A DNA stretch of 64,000 bases from Cobetia sp. L2A1 (GTDB taxonomy: Bacteria; Pseudomonadota; Gammaproteobacteria; Pseudomonadales; Halomonadaceae), in contig NZ_CP047025.1 in assembly GCF_009796845.1 (NCBI RefSeq), positions 1-64,000 of the forward strand, read 5' to 3'. Shown in pieces: positions 32,058-42,204 of the stretch. Position 1 is the first letter of the stretch. Each line of letters begins with the position of its first letter. The notes under the pieces are model-generated. The model was not told the DNA's origin. It searched no databases and worked only from the letters and a program-made list of their open reading frames with translations. The translations under genes and the position numbers were made by a program.

Positions 32058-32190
32058 GTCAGTCCTCTCGGGCCATGTCCGACGTCGTCCGGATTGACGG
32101 CGGCGTCCTGCTGACTGCGCGTAACCGTCGCAGCGAGGACGGCAAGCCAGAAGGAGGGCCAGTGCGGTAAGATGGGGGCATTCTCGAGCC

Positions 32191-32219
32191 ACTATAGAGA
32201 GCCGCTTCTAGAGGGTCAA
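32191..32219 (-). promoter_or_regulatory. predicted sigma-70 promoter for zapA
   Basis: TTGACC (32214-32219), a 17-base spacer and TATAGT (32191-32196) on the minus strand form a near-consensus promoter about 130 bases before zapA. Confidence 0.6.
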
Positions 32220-32235
32220 CGCGCTACGTAGCGCG
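32220..32235. repeat. perfect 16-base palindrome abutting the zapA -35 element
   Basis: CGCGCTACGTAGCGCG lies directly upstream of the -35 hexamer, where an activator or repressor dimer could bind. The rest of the zapA-ygfB gap (32058-32365) shows only the promoter. Confidence 0.5.
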
Positions 32236-32365
32236 GCTACTCTCAGGCTTCGTGCTCATTCTACATGCCCAGCGATGCACGTAGTCCCTGTACTCAATAT
32301 GGACATCCTGGCTCGGCTGGTATTCTGCCCACATTCCTTGCTCACTGACTCAACGGAACCTCGCC

Positions 32366-33007
32366 ATGGCGATCATCAACGACACCTTCGACTTCTCTCT
32401 CATTGCGGACCATTTTCTGGTTCACGGCAGCCTGAACAACCCTTCCTTCCTTGATGGCCAGCTAGTCGCCGCATTGGCGCTGGATGACATCAGCGCCGAA
32501 GACTGGCTGAACCGTGTGTGTGCTTCGCTTGGCGTCGAACAGCCCGCTACGCGGGAAGCCGGCGAGGCCTTCCTTGTCTGGCGTACCCGCAACCAGGAGC
32601 GTCTGGCTGCCAGCGAGATGAGCTTCGAGCCACTGCTGCCAGATGAGATGTTCTCGCTGGCTGAGCGTGCCCAGAGCCTGCGTGAGTGGACACTTGGCTT
32701 CCAGGAAGAGCTGTCTGGCGTCGATGGCGAAGCTCGCGAGGGCTGGAGTCGAGCACTCAAGGATGCCTTGGGCGATGTCGAGTCCATCTCGGCAGGGCTG
32801 GAAAATGGCATTGATCTCGATGACGACAACGCGGAAGACGAGGCGGATCTTTTCGCGCTGGCTGATCATGTACGCATGGCCGCATTGCTGCTCTATACCG
32901 AGCAGCACCCGGGCAAGCCTGATGTCGAAAAGCCGAGTGATGACCAACTGCCGGAAGGGGGACTTGAAGGTAGCCTCGGCATGAGTTCCCGGCAGGACAC
33001 GCACTAA
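32366..33007 (+). CDS. ygfB: UPF0149 family protein YgfB
   Basis: Family of unclear biochemical role; in Pseudomonas YgfB has been linked to regulation of beta-lactam resistance. The 213-residue acidic protein shows the family features: FSLIADHFLVHGSLNNPSFLDGQLVAAL, a helical middle (EWTLGFQEELSG), and YgfB-type AEDEADLFALADHVRMAALLLY. It heads the conserved order ygfB-pepP-ubiH-ubiI and diverges from zapA. Confidence 0.9.
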   Translation: MAIINDTFDFSLIADHFLVHGSLNNPSFLDGQLVAALALDDISAEDWLNRVCASLGVEQPATREAGEAFLVWRTRNQERLAASEMSFEPLLPDEMFSLAERAQSLREWTLGFQEELSGVDGEAREGWSRALKDALGDVESISAGLENGIDLDDDNAEDEADLFALADHVRMAALLLYTEQHPGKPDVEKPSDDQLPEGGLEGSLGMSSRQDTH

Positions 33008-33121
33008 GCCTCTGTTGTGTCAGCGGTCTGGCTTTACGGGACCGCTGACCCCATCTATTGATATCTTGCCATTATGTGACTCGACTGGGCCACGCCCGGC
33101 GGGTTCTCGACGGAGATTGCC

Positions 33122-34465
33122 ATGACTGCCCCTGCCATCCTGACCGCCCCTGCCGCGCTGACGGCGGAGGACTTTCACGCCCGCCGTCAGCGCCTGATAG
33201 CACAGCTCCCGCAAGGTGCGGCCGCGATGGTGTTATCGTCTGGTCTTGCTCAGCGCAACCGCGACAGCGAATTCGCTTTTCGCCAGAACAGTGACTTTCA
33301 CTATCTGAGCGGCTGGCCTGAACCTGAAGCAGTGCTACTGCTGCTGCCTGGCCGTGCTGAGGGTGAAAGTGTGTTGTTCTGTCAGGAAAAAGATCCGCTG
33401 GCAGAGGCCTGGACGGGCATTCGTATCGGTGCAGAGGGCGCAGTCGCTGATGCTGGCTTCGATCAAGCCTTCACCAATGATGCGCGTGATGAAGTGCTGG
33501 CAGGGCTATTGGACGGTCGTGAGCGTCTTTACGTGCTCTTTGAAGATGATGAAGCGCTAGTACTGGCGCAGTCGCTGCGCGAAGAGCTGGCCGCCGGCGT
33601 GCGTCGCGGGGCGCGTCCGCCGCGTGCGTTTGAGGATCTCGCACCGTTGCTGCATGAGCAGCGCTTGATCAAGGACGCGCGTGAAATCGCCCTGATGCGT
33701 CATGCCGCCGAGATCTCGGCACGTGCTCATGTACGGGCCATGCAGAGTAGCCGTGCGGGTCTTCACGAATACCATCTGCAAGCCGACATCGAGCATGAAT
33801 TCCAGTGGCAGGGCGCTCCCGCGCCGGCCTATACCAGCATTGTCGGTGGAGGGGTGAATGCGTGCGTACTGCATTACATCGAGAACCGCGCACCACTGAT
33901 GGACGGTGAGCTGGTGCTGATTGATGCGGGTGCCGAGTTCGCGCTATATGCCGGCGATATCACGCGTACCTTCCCGGTAAATGGTCGTTTCAGTGAACCG
34001 CAGCGTCTCCTCTACGAAGTCGTGCTTCACGCACAAGAGCGGGCCGTCGCCGCGGTAGTCCCGGGCGCGACACTAGTGGGTATCCATCAACAGGTAGTCC
34101 ATGACCTGACGATGGGGTTGATCGAGCTGGGACTACTGGCGGGTGATGTCGAGGGACTGATCAGTGATGAGGCCTATCGCCGCTTTTACCTGCATTCCAC
34201 CTCCCATTGGCTGGGGCTGGATGTGCATGATGTGGGCAGCTACCGCGAGAATGGCGAGCCGCGTCCGCTGATCCCGGGCATGGTGTTGACGATTGAGCCG
34301 GGCCTTTATATTCCCGACGAGGCAGATATTCCCCTCGAGTATCGCGGAATTGGCATTCGTATCGAGGACGATGTGGTGGTGACGGCCGAGGGTCACGAGG
34401 TGCTGAGTCATGGTGTACCCAAATCCGTTGCGGCCATTGAGGCCTTGATGCGCGAAGGAGCCTGA
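33122..34465 (+). CDS. pepP: Xaa-Pro aminopeptidase
   Basis: PepP is a cytoplasmic di-manganese peptidase that removes N-terminal residues before proline. The 447-residue protein has the creatinase-type N-terminal domain and the pita-bread catalytic domain; the metal ligands are Asp about 267, Asp about 278, His about 361, Glu about 390 and Glu about 413, with the same spacing as in E. coli PepP. Motifs: VLIDAGAEFALYAGDITRTF, TSHWLGLDVHDVG and MVLTIEPGLYIP. It lies between ygfB and ubiH, four bases before the latter. Confidence 0.95.
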   Translation: MTAPAILTAPAALTAEDFHARRQRLIAQLPQGAAAMVLSSGLAQRNRDSEFAFRQNSDFHYLSGWPEPEAVLLLLPGRAEGESVLFCQEKDPLAEAWTGIRIGAEGAVADAGFDQAFTNDARDEVLAGLLDGRERLYVLFEDDEALVLAQSLREELAAGVRRGARPPRAFEDLAPLLHEQRLIKDAREIALMRHAAEISARAHVRAMQSSRAGLHEYHLQADIEHEFQWQGAPAPAYTSIVGGGVNACVLHYIENRAPLMDGELVLIDAGAEFALYAGDITRTFPVNGRFSEPQRLLYEVVLHAQERAVAAVVPGATLVGIHQQVVHDLTMGLIELGLLAGDVEGLISDEAYRRFYLHSTSHWLGLDVHDVGSYRENGEPRPLIPGMVLTIEPGLYIPDEADIPLEYRGIGIRIEDDVVVTAEGHEVLSHGVPKSVAAIEALMREGA

Positions 34466-34469
34466 TGCA

Positions 34470-35750
34470 ATGAGCGAGCGCGAGGCAGGTCATCCGGCTG
34501 ATATCGCTGTCGGTGCTGGGCAGCAGGCAGAACACTTCGACATCGTGATCATTGGCGGAGGCCTGGTCGGCGCGAGCCTGGCCTGTGCATTGGCCCCCCT
34601 CATGGAGTGTCATTCTAAGGGGGGCTCAGATCGCGCACCGCTGCGCGTAGCGGTGGTGGAGGCAAATGAGCTGCCGTCTGCCGCAGACATGACACGATTT
34701 CAGCCCAGCTTTGATGCGCGAGCCAGCGCGATTGCTGCTGGCTCGCGACAGCGCTTCACCGCCTTTGGGCTGTGGGAAAGCATGCAGGAACATGCCACGC
34801 CTATTCGCACCATCCATGTCAGTGAGCGCGGGCATCTTGGAGCGACTCGCATGCGCGCTGAAGAGCTTGGCATGCCGGCGCTGGGTCATGTCATCCCGAA
34901 TGCCTGGATGGGTCAGGTGCTGCATCGTCGTTTAGCTGAATTGCCATTGGTCTGGTACTGCCCCGCGCGGGTTTCGGAGATAGCCGTTACTGCCAACGGG
35001 CATCAGTTGACGCTCGACGATGGCCGTTTGCTTGATGCTGGATTGACGGTGCTCGCCGATGGTGGCCGCTCAGGCCTCAAGGAGCGCCTTGGCATCCATA
35101 GCGAAGCGCAGCCCTATGGACAGCATGCACTGATCACCACGGTAGAGATGAGTCAGCCGCATCAGGGTGTGGCGTATGAGCGTTTTACCAGCGATGGTCC
35201 CATGGCGTTGCTGCCATTGGCGGGGCGACGCATGGAGCTGGTCTGGACGCGTTCTCCTGAGAATACCGACACCTTGATGTCGCTACCGGACAGCGATTTT
35301 CTGCATGCGTTGCAACGTGCCTTCGGTGAGCGTGCTGGGCGTTTTCGCTGTGTCGGTCAGCGCCATGCGTATCCGCTGTCACTGGTACGCGCCAGTGAAG
35401 GCACTCGTCCAGGCTTGGCGGTACTCGGCAATGCTGCGCATTCGCTCCACCCGGTGGCGGGGCAGGGCTTCAATCTGGCTCTACGCGGTGTGACGGATCT
35501 GGTCGCCGCGATCGAGGCCGGCCAGGCGCGCGGTGAAGTCGCCGGGGCCAGTAGTGTGCTGGGCGACTTCGAGACACGACGCAGTGACGACCGCGATAAC
35601 GTGGTGCTGTTCAGTGATGGCTTGATCCGCCTGTTTGGCGTTGATAGTCACTGGCTGGGGCATGCACGCGCAGCGGGTCTCATCGGGCTTAATCTAATCT
35701 CACCTCTCAAGCGATTGTTGGCCAGGCGCTCGATGGGTGTTGAGCGTTAA
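34470..35750 (+). CDS. ubiH: 2-octaprenyl-6-methoxyphenol hydroxylase UbiH
   Basis: FAD-dependent monooxygenase of ubiquinone synthesis (C1 hydroxylation). The 426-residue protein has the dinucleotide fold FDIVIIGGGLVGASLACALA after a 22-residue tail, the middle motif LADGGRSGLKERLG, and the FAD/ribityl motif GNAAHSLHPVAGQGFNLALRG. It starts four bases after pepP and precedes the paralogue ubiI; the order identifies it. Assignment to UbiH rather than another ring hydroxylase rests on gene order and similarity. Confidence 0.92.
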   Translation: MSEREAGHPADIAVGAGQQAEHFDIVIIGGGLVGASLACALAPLMECHSKGGSDRAPLRVAVVEANELPSAADMTRFQPSFDARASAIAAGSRQRFTAFGLWESMQEHATPIRTIHVSERGHLGATRMRAEELGMPALGHVIPNAWMGQVLHRRLAELPLVWYCPARVSEIAVTANGHQLTLDDGRLLDAGLTVLADGGRSGLKERLGIHSEAQPYGQHALITTVEMSQPHQGVAYERFTSDGPMALLPLAGRRMELVWTRSPENTDTLMSLPDSDFLHALQRAFGERAGRFRCVGQRHAYPLSLVRASEGTRPGLAVLGNAAHSLHPVAGQGFNLALRGVTDLVAAIEAGQARGEVAGASSVLGDFETRRSDDRDNVVLFSDGLIRLFGVDSHWLGHARAAGLIGLNLISPLKRLLARRSMGVER

Positions 35751-35868
35751 GACGACGATATTGCCATGCCATTAAAGCGGAGTAGCGATAGTGAGTGATC
35801 ACTGTCAATGCTGTTGATGGCGAACGTCACGTCAGCGCGGAACGCGGTTATTCCACGAGGAAACAAGC

Positions 35869-37194
35869 ATGAAGGACAATCGGATAGCGGGTCCAGCGCG
35901 AGATGCAGATGTCGCCATTGTCGGTGCCGGTATCGTCGGTGCCACGTTAGCATTGCTGCTGGGGCAGGCGGGTCTGCGTGTCATGCTGATCGAAGGTCGT
36001 GAATCTCCCGCCAGCTGGCAAGCTGACTCGGCACCTGAACCGCGGGTCAGTGCGCTGACACCGGTCTCGCAGCAGCTTTTGACAGGGCTCGGTGTTTGGC
36101 CGACCGTGGCCGCTAGTCGGTTGATGCCTTACACCGGCATGCAGGTCTGGGATGCTGAAGGGAATGGCGAGATTCGTTTCAGTGCCGACGAAAGCGGTGT
36201 GCCGCTACTGGGGCATATCGCTGAGAATCGCGTCACTTTGGCTGCGCTGGAGCAAGCGATTGAGGGTTGCCCCACCATTACGCGTCGCTACGGCGTCCGA
36301 GTCAGTGGTTTGGAATTACCGCGCTCGGGAGCAATGTCGAGAGTGAATGCTTACCAACTTGAGGGGGCTGAAGCTGTCAGTCTGACGCTGAGCGATGGTG
36401 AATGCGTCAGTGCCGCGCTAGTGGTGGCGGCAGATGGTGCGCGCTCAGGGCTGCGTGAGCTTGCGGGTATCGCCACGCGAGAACACGATACTGGTCAGGT
36501 CGCGCTTGTGACGACAGTGCGCACTGCGCTACCGCACCAGGCGGTCGCGCGTCAGCGCTTCTTGCCGATGGGTCCGTTGGCTTTCCTGCCATTGGCCGTG
36601 AATGAAGAATTGGCGCAGCCTGCAGGCCAGGCATCTGCCGCGCAGCGCTATTGCTCCATCGTATGGTCAACCACTCCAGAGGAGGCTGGCCGCCTACAAG
36701 CGCTACCTGATCAAGGCTTCTGTGCCGAGCTACGGGCGGCGGTTGAGAATCAGCTGGGCGAGGTGGAGTGGGCGGCTGAGCGTTTCAGCTTTCCGCTCCA
36801 TCAGCGTCATGCTGAAGACTATGTGCTGCCGGGGTTGGCGCTGGTTGGAGACGCCGCACATGCCATTCATCCGTTGGCCGGCCAGGGTGTCAATCTTGGG
36901 CTCATGGATGCTGCGGTGCTGGCGGAGGAGCTGGTGGCCGGCCATCGGCGCGGTGTGGCATTGGGAGATGAGCGCTGGCTCAAGCGCTATAGCCGCCGTC
37001 GGCGTAGTGACAATGCGCTGATGCTGAAGTTGATGGATGGTTTTCGGTTACTGTTTGGCAGTCGTCAACCGGGCGTGCGTTTGATCCGTAATCTGGGGCT
37101 GGGGTGGGTCGATGGCCGCGCCGAGCTGAAGCGGATATTGATGCGTCAGGCGATGGGAGAGCGTGGCGAACTTCCTGACAGCTGCAAGTCTTGA
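35869..37194 (+). CDS. ubiI: 2-octaprenylphenol hydroxylase UbiI (VisC)
   Basis: Paralogous FAD monooxygenase that hydroxylates C5 in ubiquinone synthesis. The 441-residue protein carries VAIVGAGIVGATLALLLGQAG, VAADGARSGLRELAG and GDAAHAIHPLAGQGVNLGLMDA. A GAGGAAACA stretch precedes the ATG. It is the last gene of ygfB-pepP-ubiH-ubiI and is followed by a perfect terminator palindrome. Distinguishing UbiI from UbiH by sequence alone is uncertain; position supports UbiI. Confidence 0.9.
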   Translation: MKDNRIAGPARDADVAIVGAGIVGATLALLLGQAGLRVMLIEGRESPASWQADSAPEPRVSALTPVSQQLLTGLGVWPTVAASRLMPYTGMQVWDAEGNGEIRFSADESGVPLLGHIAENRVTLAALEQAIEGCPTITRRYGVRVSGLELPRSGAMSRVNAYQLEGAEAVSLTLSDGECVSAALVVAADGARSGLRELAGIATREHDTGQVALVTTVRTALPHQAVARQRFLPMGPLAFLPLAVNEELAQPAGQASAAQRYCSIVWSTTPEEAGRLQALPDQGFCAELRAAVENQLGEVEWAAERFSFPLHQRHAEDYVLPGLALVGDAAHAIHPLAGQGVNLGLMDAAVLAEELVAGHRRGVALGDERWLKRYSRRRRSDNALMLKLMDGFRLLFGSRQPGVRLIRNLGLGWVDGRAELKRILMRQAMGERGELPDSCKS

Positions 37195-37264
37195 GGGTTG
37201 TGAGTGCTCACTTACCATTCATGTGCGTGCCGTGTGCGGGCAGTGTGATGACATTTTTCTTCTG

Positions 37265-37304
37265 TAACGAAACGGCCCCGACAATTGTCGGGGCCGTTTC
37301 GTTA
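37265..37304. terminator. bidirectional terminator, perfect 40-base palindrome
   Basis: A 20-bp arm at 37265-37284 matches its reverse complement at 37285-37304 without spacer, GC-rich in the middle. It separates convergent ubiI and ctpA. Confidence 0.85.
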
Positions 37305-37354
37305 TGGCTGCTCAGCATGGCAAGCTATGCTGGAGACAGCTGAAACTCATGCAC

Positions 37355-38731
37355 TTACTGATTGGGTACCACTGCCTTGAGCGCTGCACTTCGGCCCAGC
37401 ACGTTCATGCCCTTGAGCAGATTGAGTGCTTCGCCTAGCTGATAGTCGCTTTCGGCGACTACTGGGCTATCGGGTGCTTTGCTCTGCGCAGCTTGTTTTA
37501 CGGCATTGGCATTATCGAGACGACCGTCGAGATCAGCTTCTCGCACGCTGAAATCACGGCGCGTATCGCGCTCCAGTCGTCCGCGCACGACCTCGACATC
37601 CGGTCGGATACCTTCGGCCTGAATGGAGCGGCCGCTGGGCGTGAAGTAAAGCGCAGTGGTCAGCTTGAGACCATCACCGTTGCCCAGCGGCATGACGGTC
37701 TGGACCGAGCCCTTGCCGAAGCTATCGGTGCCCATGATGATGCCGCGATGCTGGTCTTGCAGAGCGCCGGAGACAATCTCTGCCGCCGAGGCAGTACCGC
37801 CATTGATCAGTACGACCAGCGGTATATTGCCTGCCGGTGTATCGGTCTTGGCAGAGAAAGATAGCTCGCTGTCAGGCAGGCGGCCTTGGGTATAGACGAT
37901 ACGGCCGCTGGACAGGAACAGGTCACTGATTTCCACCGCTGCTGACAACAAGCCTCCCGGGTTGTTGCGTAAATCCAGCACCAGCCCCTTGAGCGGAACT
38001 GCATCGTTATCCTTGCGTAGCTGTGCCAGTGCACTGCGGGCTTCATCGCCCGTGGCGCTCTGGAACTGACTGATGCGTAGGTAGCCATAACCGGGGTCCA
38101 GCAGGCGCTGGTTAACACTGCTGCTTTTGATGATGGCGCGCTCCAGTACCACCTCATGTGGCATGTCGGCCCCTTCGGAAAGAATCAGCAGGCGAATGCG
38201 TGAGCCGATATCGCCGCGCATCAGTTTCACGGCCTCGGTCATCGACAGGCCGTCCAGTGGTGTATTGTCGATCTTGAGAATGACATCACGTGGCAATATG
38301 CCGGCCCGTGAGGCGGGAGTGTCGTCAATCGGTGCGATGATCGTCAGCTGACCGTCATCCTCCATCCCGACTTCGATTCCGATACCACCGAATTCACCGT
38401 CAGTATTCTCGCGTAAATCCTGCCAGTCCTGCTGGTCCAGATAGGCGGAATGCGGATCCAGCCCCTCCAGCATGCCGCGCATGGCATTTTTCAATAGCGT
38501 ACGGTCGTCGACCTCATCGACGTAAGTGCGCTTGATGCGCTCGAACACTTCGGCAAAGGTGCGTAGCTCATCCAGTGGCAGGCCTTCGGCTTGAGTCGGG
38601 GCTATCTCACGTGGCGCCTCTTCTGCCATGGCCGGCAGTCCGCCGCCCAGCAGGGCAAGGCTCAGAGGCACGCCGGCCGCCAGTTGACGCAGGCGACGCG
38701 GGGCAGGGCGGAGTAGCGACGATGCAGACAT
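37355..38731 (-). CDS. ctpA: carboxy-terminal processing protease (S41 family)
   Basis: Periplasmic serine protease with Ser/Lys dyad. From ATG 38731 (AAGGAA upstream) the protein has 458 residues: signal peptide (LAAGVPLSLALLGGGLPAMA), a PDZ domain (FGGIGIEVGMEDDGQLTIIA ... ILPRDVILKIDNTPLDG), and the peptidase core with LDLRNNPGGLL, the Ser in NGGTASAAEIVSGAL and the Lys in DSFGKGSVQTV. It lies downstream of envC and gpmI on the same strand, as in related genomes, suggesting a role in cell-wall turnover. Confidence 0.94.
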   Translation of the reverse strand: MSASSLLRPAPRRLRQLAAGVPLSLALLGGGLPAMAEEAPREIAPTQAEGLPLDELRTFAEVFERIKRTYVDEVDDRTLLKNAMRGMLEGLDPHSAYLDQQDWQDLRENTDGEFGGIGIEVGMEDDGQLTIIAPIDDTPASRAGILPRDVILKIDNTPLDGLSMTEAVKLMRGDIGSRIRLLILSEGADMPHEVVLERAIIKSSSVNQRLLDPGYGYLRISQFQSATGDEARSALAQLRKDNDAVPLKGLVLDLRNNPGGLLSAAVEISDLFLSSGRIVYTQGRLPDSELSFSAKTDTPAGNIPLVVLINGGTASAAEIVSGALQDQHRGIIMGTDSFGKGSVQTVMPLGNGDGLKLTTALYFTPSGRSIQAEGIRPDVEVVRGRLERDTRRDFSVREADLDGRLDNANAVKQAAQSKAPDSPVVAESDYQLGEALNLLKGMNVLGRSAALKAVVPNQ

Positions 38732-38913
38732 GCGATTTCCTTCTCGACGGATACTGGAGCGCGTTGGCGGGCCTGGAGTGATGACAGACTGGGAGGCGCG
38801 CCAGAAGGTGAGATAGAGCAAGGTGCCCGTAGTGATAGGCTAACTGCGAGCATAGCGTGCCTGTGTGCTTGGCGACTAGCGTAACAATGGGCTCATCAGC
38901 CCCGTTCATCATG

Positions 38914-40215
38914 TCAACGACTGGAGAGCCAGCGCTGAGGATTGACGGGCTGCCCGGCACGACGCACTTCAAAATAGAGTGCCGAGCCATCGCGGCCACC
39001 ACTACTGCCGACACTACCCAGTTGCTGGCCACGCGACAGGCTATCTCCCGGGCCCACGCTGAAGCTGGCCAAGTGTGCGTAGAGGGTCAGCACGTTGTCG
39101 CCGTGATCGATGATCAGCAGATTGCCGTAGCCACGCATCCAGTCGGCAAATACCACGCGACCGGCATGTGGCGCCGTCACTGCTGTCCCCTGGGTGGCCT
39201 GAATCAGCACCCCGTCACGATTGACGCCTTCACCGCCACCGTAAGCCGAGATGACTTTCCCCGGTGCTGGCCACTCCATCTTGCCCATGGCGCGCGTAAT
39301 ACGCGTCTTGGGCGGCGGCGCACTCCTGATCGTCTTCAGGCGCTTCTCGAGCGTCTGGATCATCTGATTGGCATGCGCGCGATCTTGATCCAGTTCCGCA
39401 ATTCTGGCTTCGTGACTGGCGTAACGCGCGTCCAGTGTCCGCAATAGCGCTGCGCGCTCGTTCTGCTGGGCAATCAGGGTCTTTGCCTGGCGCTCAAGCC
39501 CTTGCTGTACATCCGTGAGACGTGTCTGACGGGCAATAAGTTCGCTGCGCGTCTTCGCGAGCGAGTCATTTAGCTGTGCCAGTCGTTCCAGCGCTTGACG
39601 ACGTGAAGCGCTCAAGTGATTCAGATAGACCTGCAAACGCTCGAGGCGTGCCGGATCGTCCTGATTGAGCAGCAGCTTCAACTCTGGCTGACGCCCAAGG
39701 CGATAAAGTGCTGCCATCTCTTCCGCGACGGCCGCCTTCTGAGCCGTTTGCTGCCGACTCAGGGTTTCGCGCTGCTGGGTGAGCGAGACCAGTTGCTGCT
39801 TGATATCGTCGCGCTCGTCTTCGAGCTTGCCGGTCTGCTGGCGAGTGTCATTGAGTTGACGCTCGATTTTCTCCAAACCATTGCGCGTGTCGCTGCGTCG
39901 CGCTGCAGTGGCTTTCAGCTCGCCCTGCATGGCTGTTATTTCGCCTTTGAGGCGTTTCAAGTCTGCCTGAGAGGTCTGCTTTTGCTGAGTCAGTGTAGTG
40001 CTATCATCAGCGGCCAGTGCGTTGGCCACGGGTAGCGGTGCCAGCACAAGCAGACAGGCAGACAACACAACGCCGGAGACGTGGCTCCGGCGTTTGAATA
40101 TTCGGGAGCGACTGCCCTGCTCGGACGTATGGCGCGAGCAGGGCAAGGCGCGTGACGCGCTGTTTGGCGCGCCATGCAAGGCGCTATCAGGCACTGGCAT
40201 AATCGACCAGTACAT
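38914..40215 (-). CDS. envC: murein hydrolase activator EnvC-like
   Basis: EnvC activates periplasmic amidases at the septum. The 433-residue protein has an N-terminal signal ([23 protein letters not shown]), a long coiled coil (about residues 70-300, e.g. [20 protein letters not shown]), and a C-terminal LytM/M23 domain ([20 protein letters not shown] ... [20 protein letters not shown]). The second active-site His of true M23 peptidases is replaced (ALYFEVRR), as in non-catalytic EnvC. The start is uncertain: ATG 40215 or 40200; both overlap the end of gpmI. Confidence 0.9.
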   Translation of the reverse strand: MYWSIMPVPDSALHGAPNSASRALPCSRHTSEQGSRSRIFKRRSHVSGVVLSACLLVLAPLPVANALAADDSTTLTQQKQTSQADLKRLKGEITAMQGELKATAARRSDTRNGLEKIERQLNDTRQQTGKLEDERDDIKQQLVSLTQQRETLSRQQTAQKAAVAEEMAALYRLGRQPELKLLLNQDDPARLERLQVYLNHLSASRRQALERLAQLNDSLAKTRSELIARQTRLTDVQQGLERQAKTLIAQQNERAALLRTLDARYASHEARIAELDQDRAHANQMIQTLEKRLKTIRSAPPPKTRITRAMGKMEWPAPGKVISAYGGGEGVNRDGVLIQATQGTAVTAPHAGRVVFADWMRGYGNLLIIDHGDNVLTLYAHLASFSVGPGDSLSRGQQLGSVGSSGGRDGSALYFEVRRAGQPVNPQRWLSSR

Positions 40216-41749
40216 TGCCGTCCATGTCTTCAGGGACAGATTGCCCCATCATGGTGAGCAGCGTCGGGGCGAGGTCACACAGGCGCCCTTCGGCAGCCAG
40301 ACTGGCATCGCGTTGGGTGATGTAGATCAGCGGCACTTCAAAGGTCGTGTGCGCCGTCTGCGGGTTGCCCGTTTCCGGATGCACCATCTGTTCAGCATTA
40401 CCGTGATCAGCAGTGATCAGGCATTCGCCTCCCACCTTCTCCAGCGCTTCCACGACACGGCCTACGCAGATATCCAGGAACTCGACAGCCTTGACGGCGG
40501 CATCGAATTTACCGGTGTGACCGACCATATCGCCGTTGGCGTAGTTGCAGACGATCAGGTCAAAGGTGCCAGACTCGATGGCCTCCACCAGCTTGTCGGT
40601 GACCTCTTCGGCGCTCATTTCCGGTTTCTCGTCGTAGGTTTTCACCTCTTGAGGAGAGGGTACGAGAATGCGCGTTTCACCCGGGAACTCATCTTCACGG
40701 CCACCCGAGAAGAAGAAGGTGACGTGAGCGTACTTCTCGGTTTCGGCGATACGCAGCTGCGTCAGACCGCGGTCCGAGACTACCTCACCGAGGGTGTTGT
40801 GGAGATCAGACGGCGGGAAAGCTGAGGGTGCTGGAATGTCGGCAGCGTAACGCGTCAGCATCACCAGGCCTTCATGAGCCAGCTTGGACGGCGTGCGCTC
40901 GAAGCCTGCAAACTCTGGTTCGACGAAGGCACGTGTCAGCTCACGGGCACGGTCAGCACGGAAATTCATGAAGATGGCGGCATCGCCATCCTGCATGGCG
41001 ACGGAATCCCCGATACGCGTGGCGGTGACGAATTCATCGGTCTCGTCGCGCTCGTAGGCAGCAGCCAGGCCTTCGACACCAGTGGTAGCCTCATGCTGAC
41101 CCTGGCCTTCGGCGATCAGGCGATAGGCCTGTTCGACGCGGTCCCAGCGGTTGTCGCGATCCAGCGCGAAGTAGCGTCCGATCAGTGTCGCGACGCGACC
41201 GTCTTCCAGGCCCAGGCCAGCGAGGTGCTCGTCAGCGCGAGCGATGGAGGCTTCGGCACTCTTGGGGGCGGTATCACGGCCATCGGTGATGGCATGAATG
41301 TAGATGCGACGCGCGCCACGCTCGGCGGCCATGTCGGCCATGGCGAGGATGTGGTCTTCGTGGGCGTGCACGCCACCTGGCGACAGCAGGCCGATCAGGT
41401 GCACGGCATGGCCGGCTTCGATGGCGGCATCGATGGGCGCAGTCAGTACGGCATTGTCCTTCAGCGCATTCTCGCGGACTGCCTTGGTGATGCGCGTGAA
41501 GTCCTGATACACGATGCGGCCGGCACCGAGATTCATGTGACCCACTTCTGAATTTCCCATCTGGCCATCCGGCAGGCCGACGAAGCTACCGTCGGTGTGG
41601 ATCAGCTCGCTGGGATAGTCGCGACGCAGGCGGTCCATCACCGGCGTATTGGCGGCAAGAATGGCGTTGTCCTTCACTTCCTCGCTGTGGCCATAGCCAT
41701 CCAGGATGATAAGGGCGACGGGACGGGGACCTTGTGCTTGAGCTGCCAT
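40187..41749 (-). CDS. gpmI: 2,3-bisphosphoglycerate-independent phosphoglycerate mutase
   Basis: GpmI interconverts 3- and 2-phosphoglycerate in glycolysis through a phosphoserine. The 520-residue protein has [11 protein letters not shown] with a metal-binding Asp, the catalytic Ser67 in [29 protein letters not shown], and the C-terminal metal site [18 protein letters not shown] lies immediately before the ATG. The envC start overlaps its stop, so gpmI-envC are translationally coupled, as in E. coli. Confidence 0.97.
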   Translation of the reverse strand: MAAQAQGPRPVALIILDGYGHSEEVKDNAILAANTPVMDRLRRDYPSELIHTDGSFVGLPDGQMGNSEVGHMNLGAGRIVYQDFTRITKAVRENALKDNAVLTAPIDAAIEAGHAVHLIGLLSPGGVHAHEDHILAMADMAAERGARRIYIHAITDGRDTAPKSAEASIARADEHLAGLGLEDGRVATLIGRYFALDRDNRWDRVEQAYRLIAEGQGQHEATTGVEGLAAAYERDETDEFVTATRIGDSVAMQDGDAAIFMNFRADRARELTRAFVEPEFAGFERTPSKLAHEGLVMLTRYAADIPAPSAFPPSDLHNTLGEVVSDRGLTQLRIAETEKYAHVTFFFSGGREDEFPGETRILVPSPQEVKTYDEKPEMSAEEVTDKLVEAIESGTFDLIVCNYANGDMVGHTGKFDAAVKAVEFLDICVGRVVEALEKVGGECLITADHGNAEQMVHPETGNPQTAHTTFEVPLIYITQRDASLAAEGRLCDLAPTLLTMMGQSVPEDMDGNVLVDYASA

Positions 41750-42204
41750 GACTTCCTCGCTGTAATGACGAATGAATCTTGGGGGAGCAGGGGCCAGAAT
41801 GACATTGCCGACGATAGATCACGGAGGTGTCATGTCGTACGGCCATTCTTTAGCCATGATTCATCGATTGGCCAACCATCTCGCGATCAATCGTCTACTG
41901 ATGAGTCATGTGGTGATAAAACTACCTGCTCGTACTGCCCCCTATTAGAGAGGTGGGGAGGGGCCAAGTGCAAGTGCTGGTAGTGTATCGGAGGGATTGG
42001 ATAGCACTATCATTGCGCATGCTGGGATAAAGGTATCCAGCCATCTTTGAAGTGTCGCGTAGATACGCCTTTTAGATGCCATCCTGCGGGCATTCACGAC
42101 TGGGCCTGTCATGTATAATGCTGGCTCCGTTACCTCAGGTAGCGGTCTATTTCCTTTGCCGCGTACGCGCTGGCATGCACGTCACAGCGGAGTTAGCCCG
42201 TCTC
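41750..42204. other. gpmI / rhodanese divergent intergenic region
   Basis: I see no gene here. The right part carries a candidate promoter (next entry). No clear operator or repeat was found in the left part; the gpmI promoter must lie here but has no consensus hexamers I can defend. Confidence 0.5.
42093..42119 (+). promoter_or_regulatory. candidate promoter for the rhodanese-secB genes
   Basis: A perfect TATAAT at 42114-42119 has TTCACG at 42093-42098 with a 15-base spacer, shorter than ideal. Transcription would start near 42127, about 80 bases before the gene. Confidence 0.4.
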
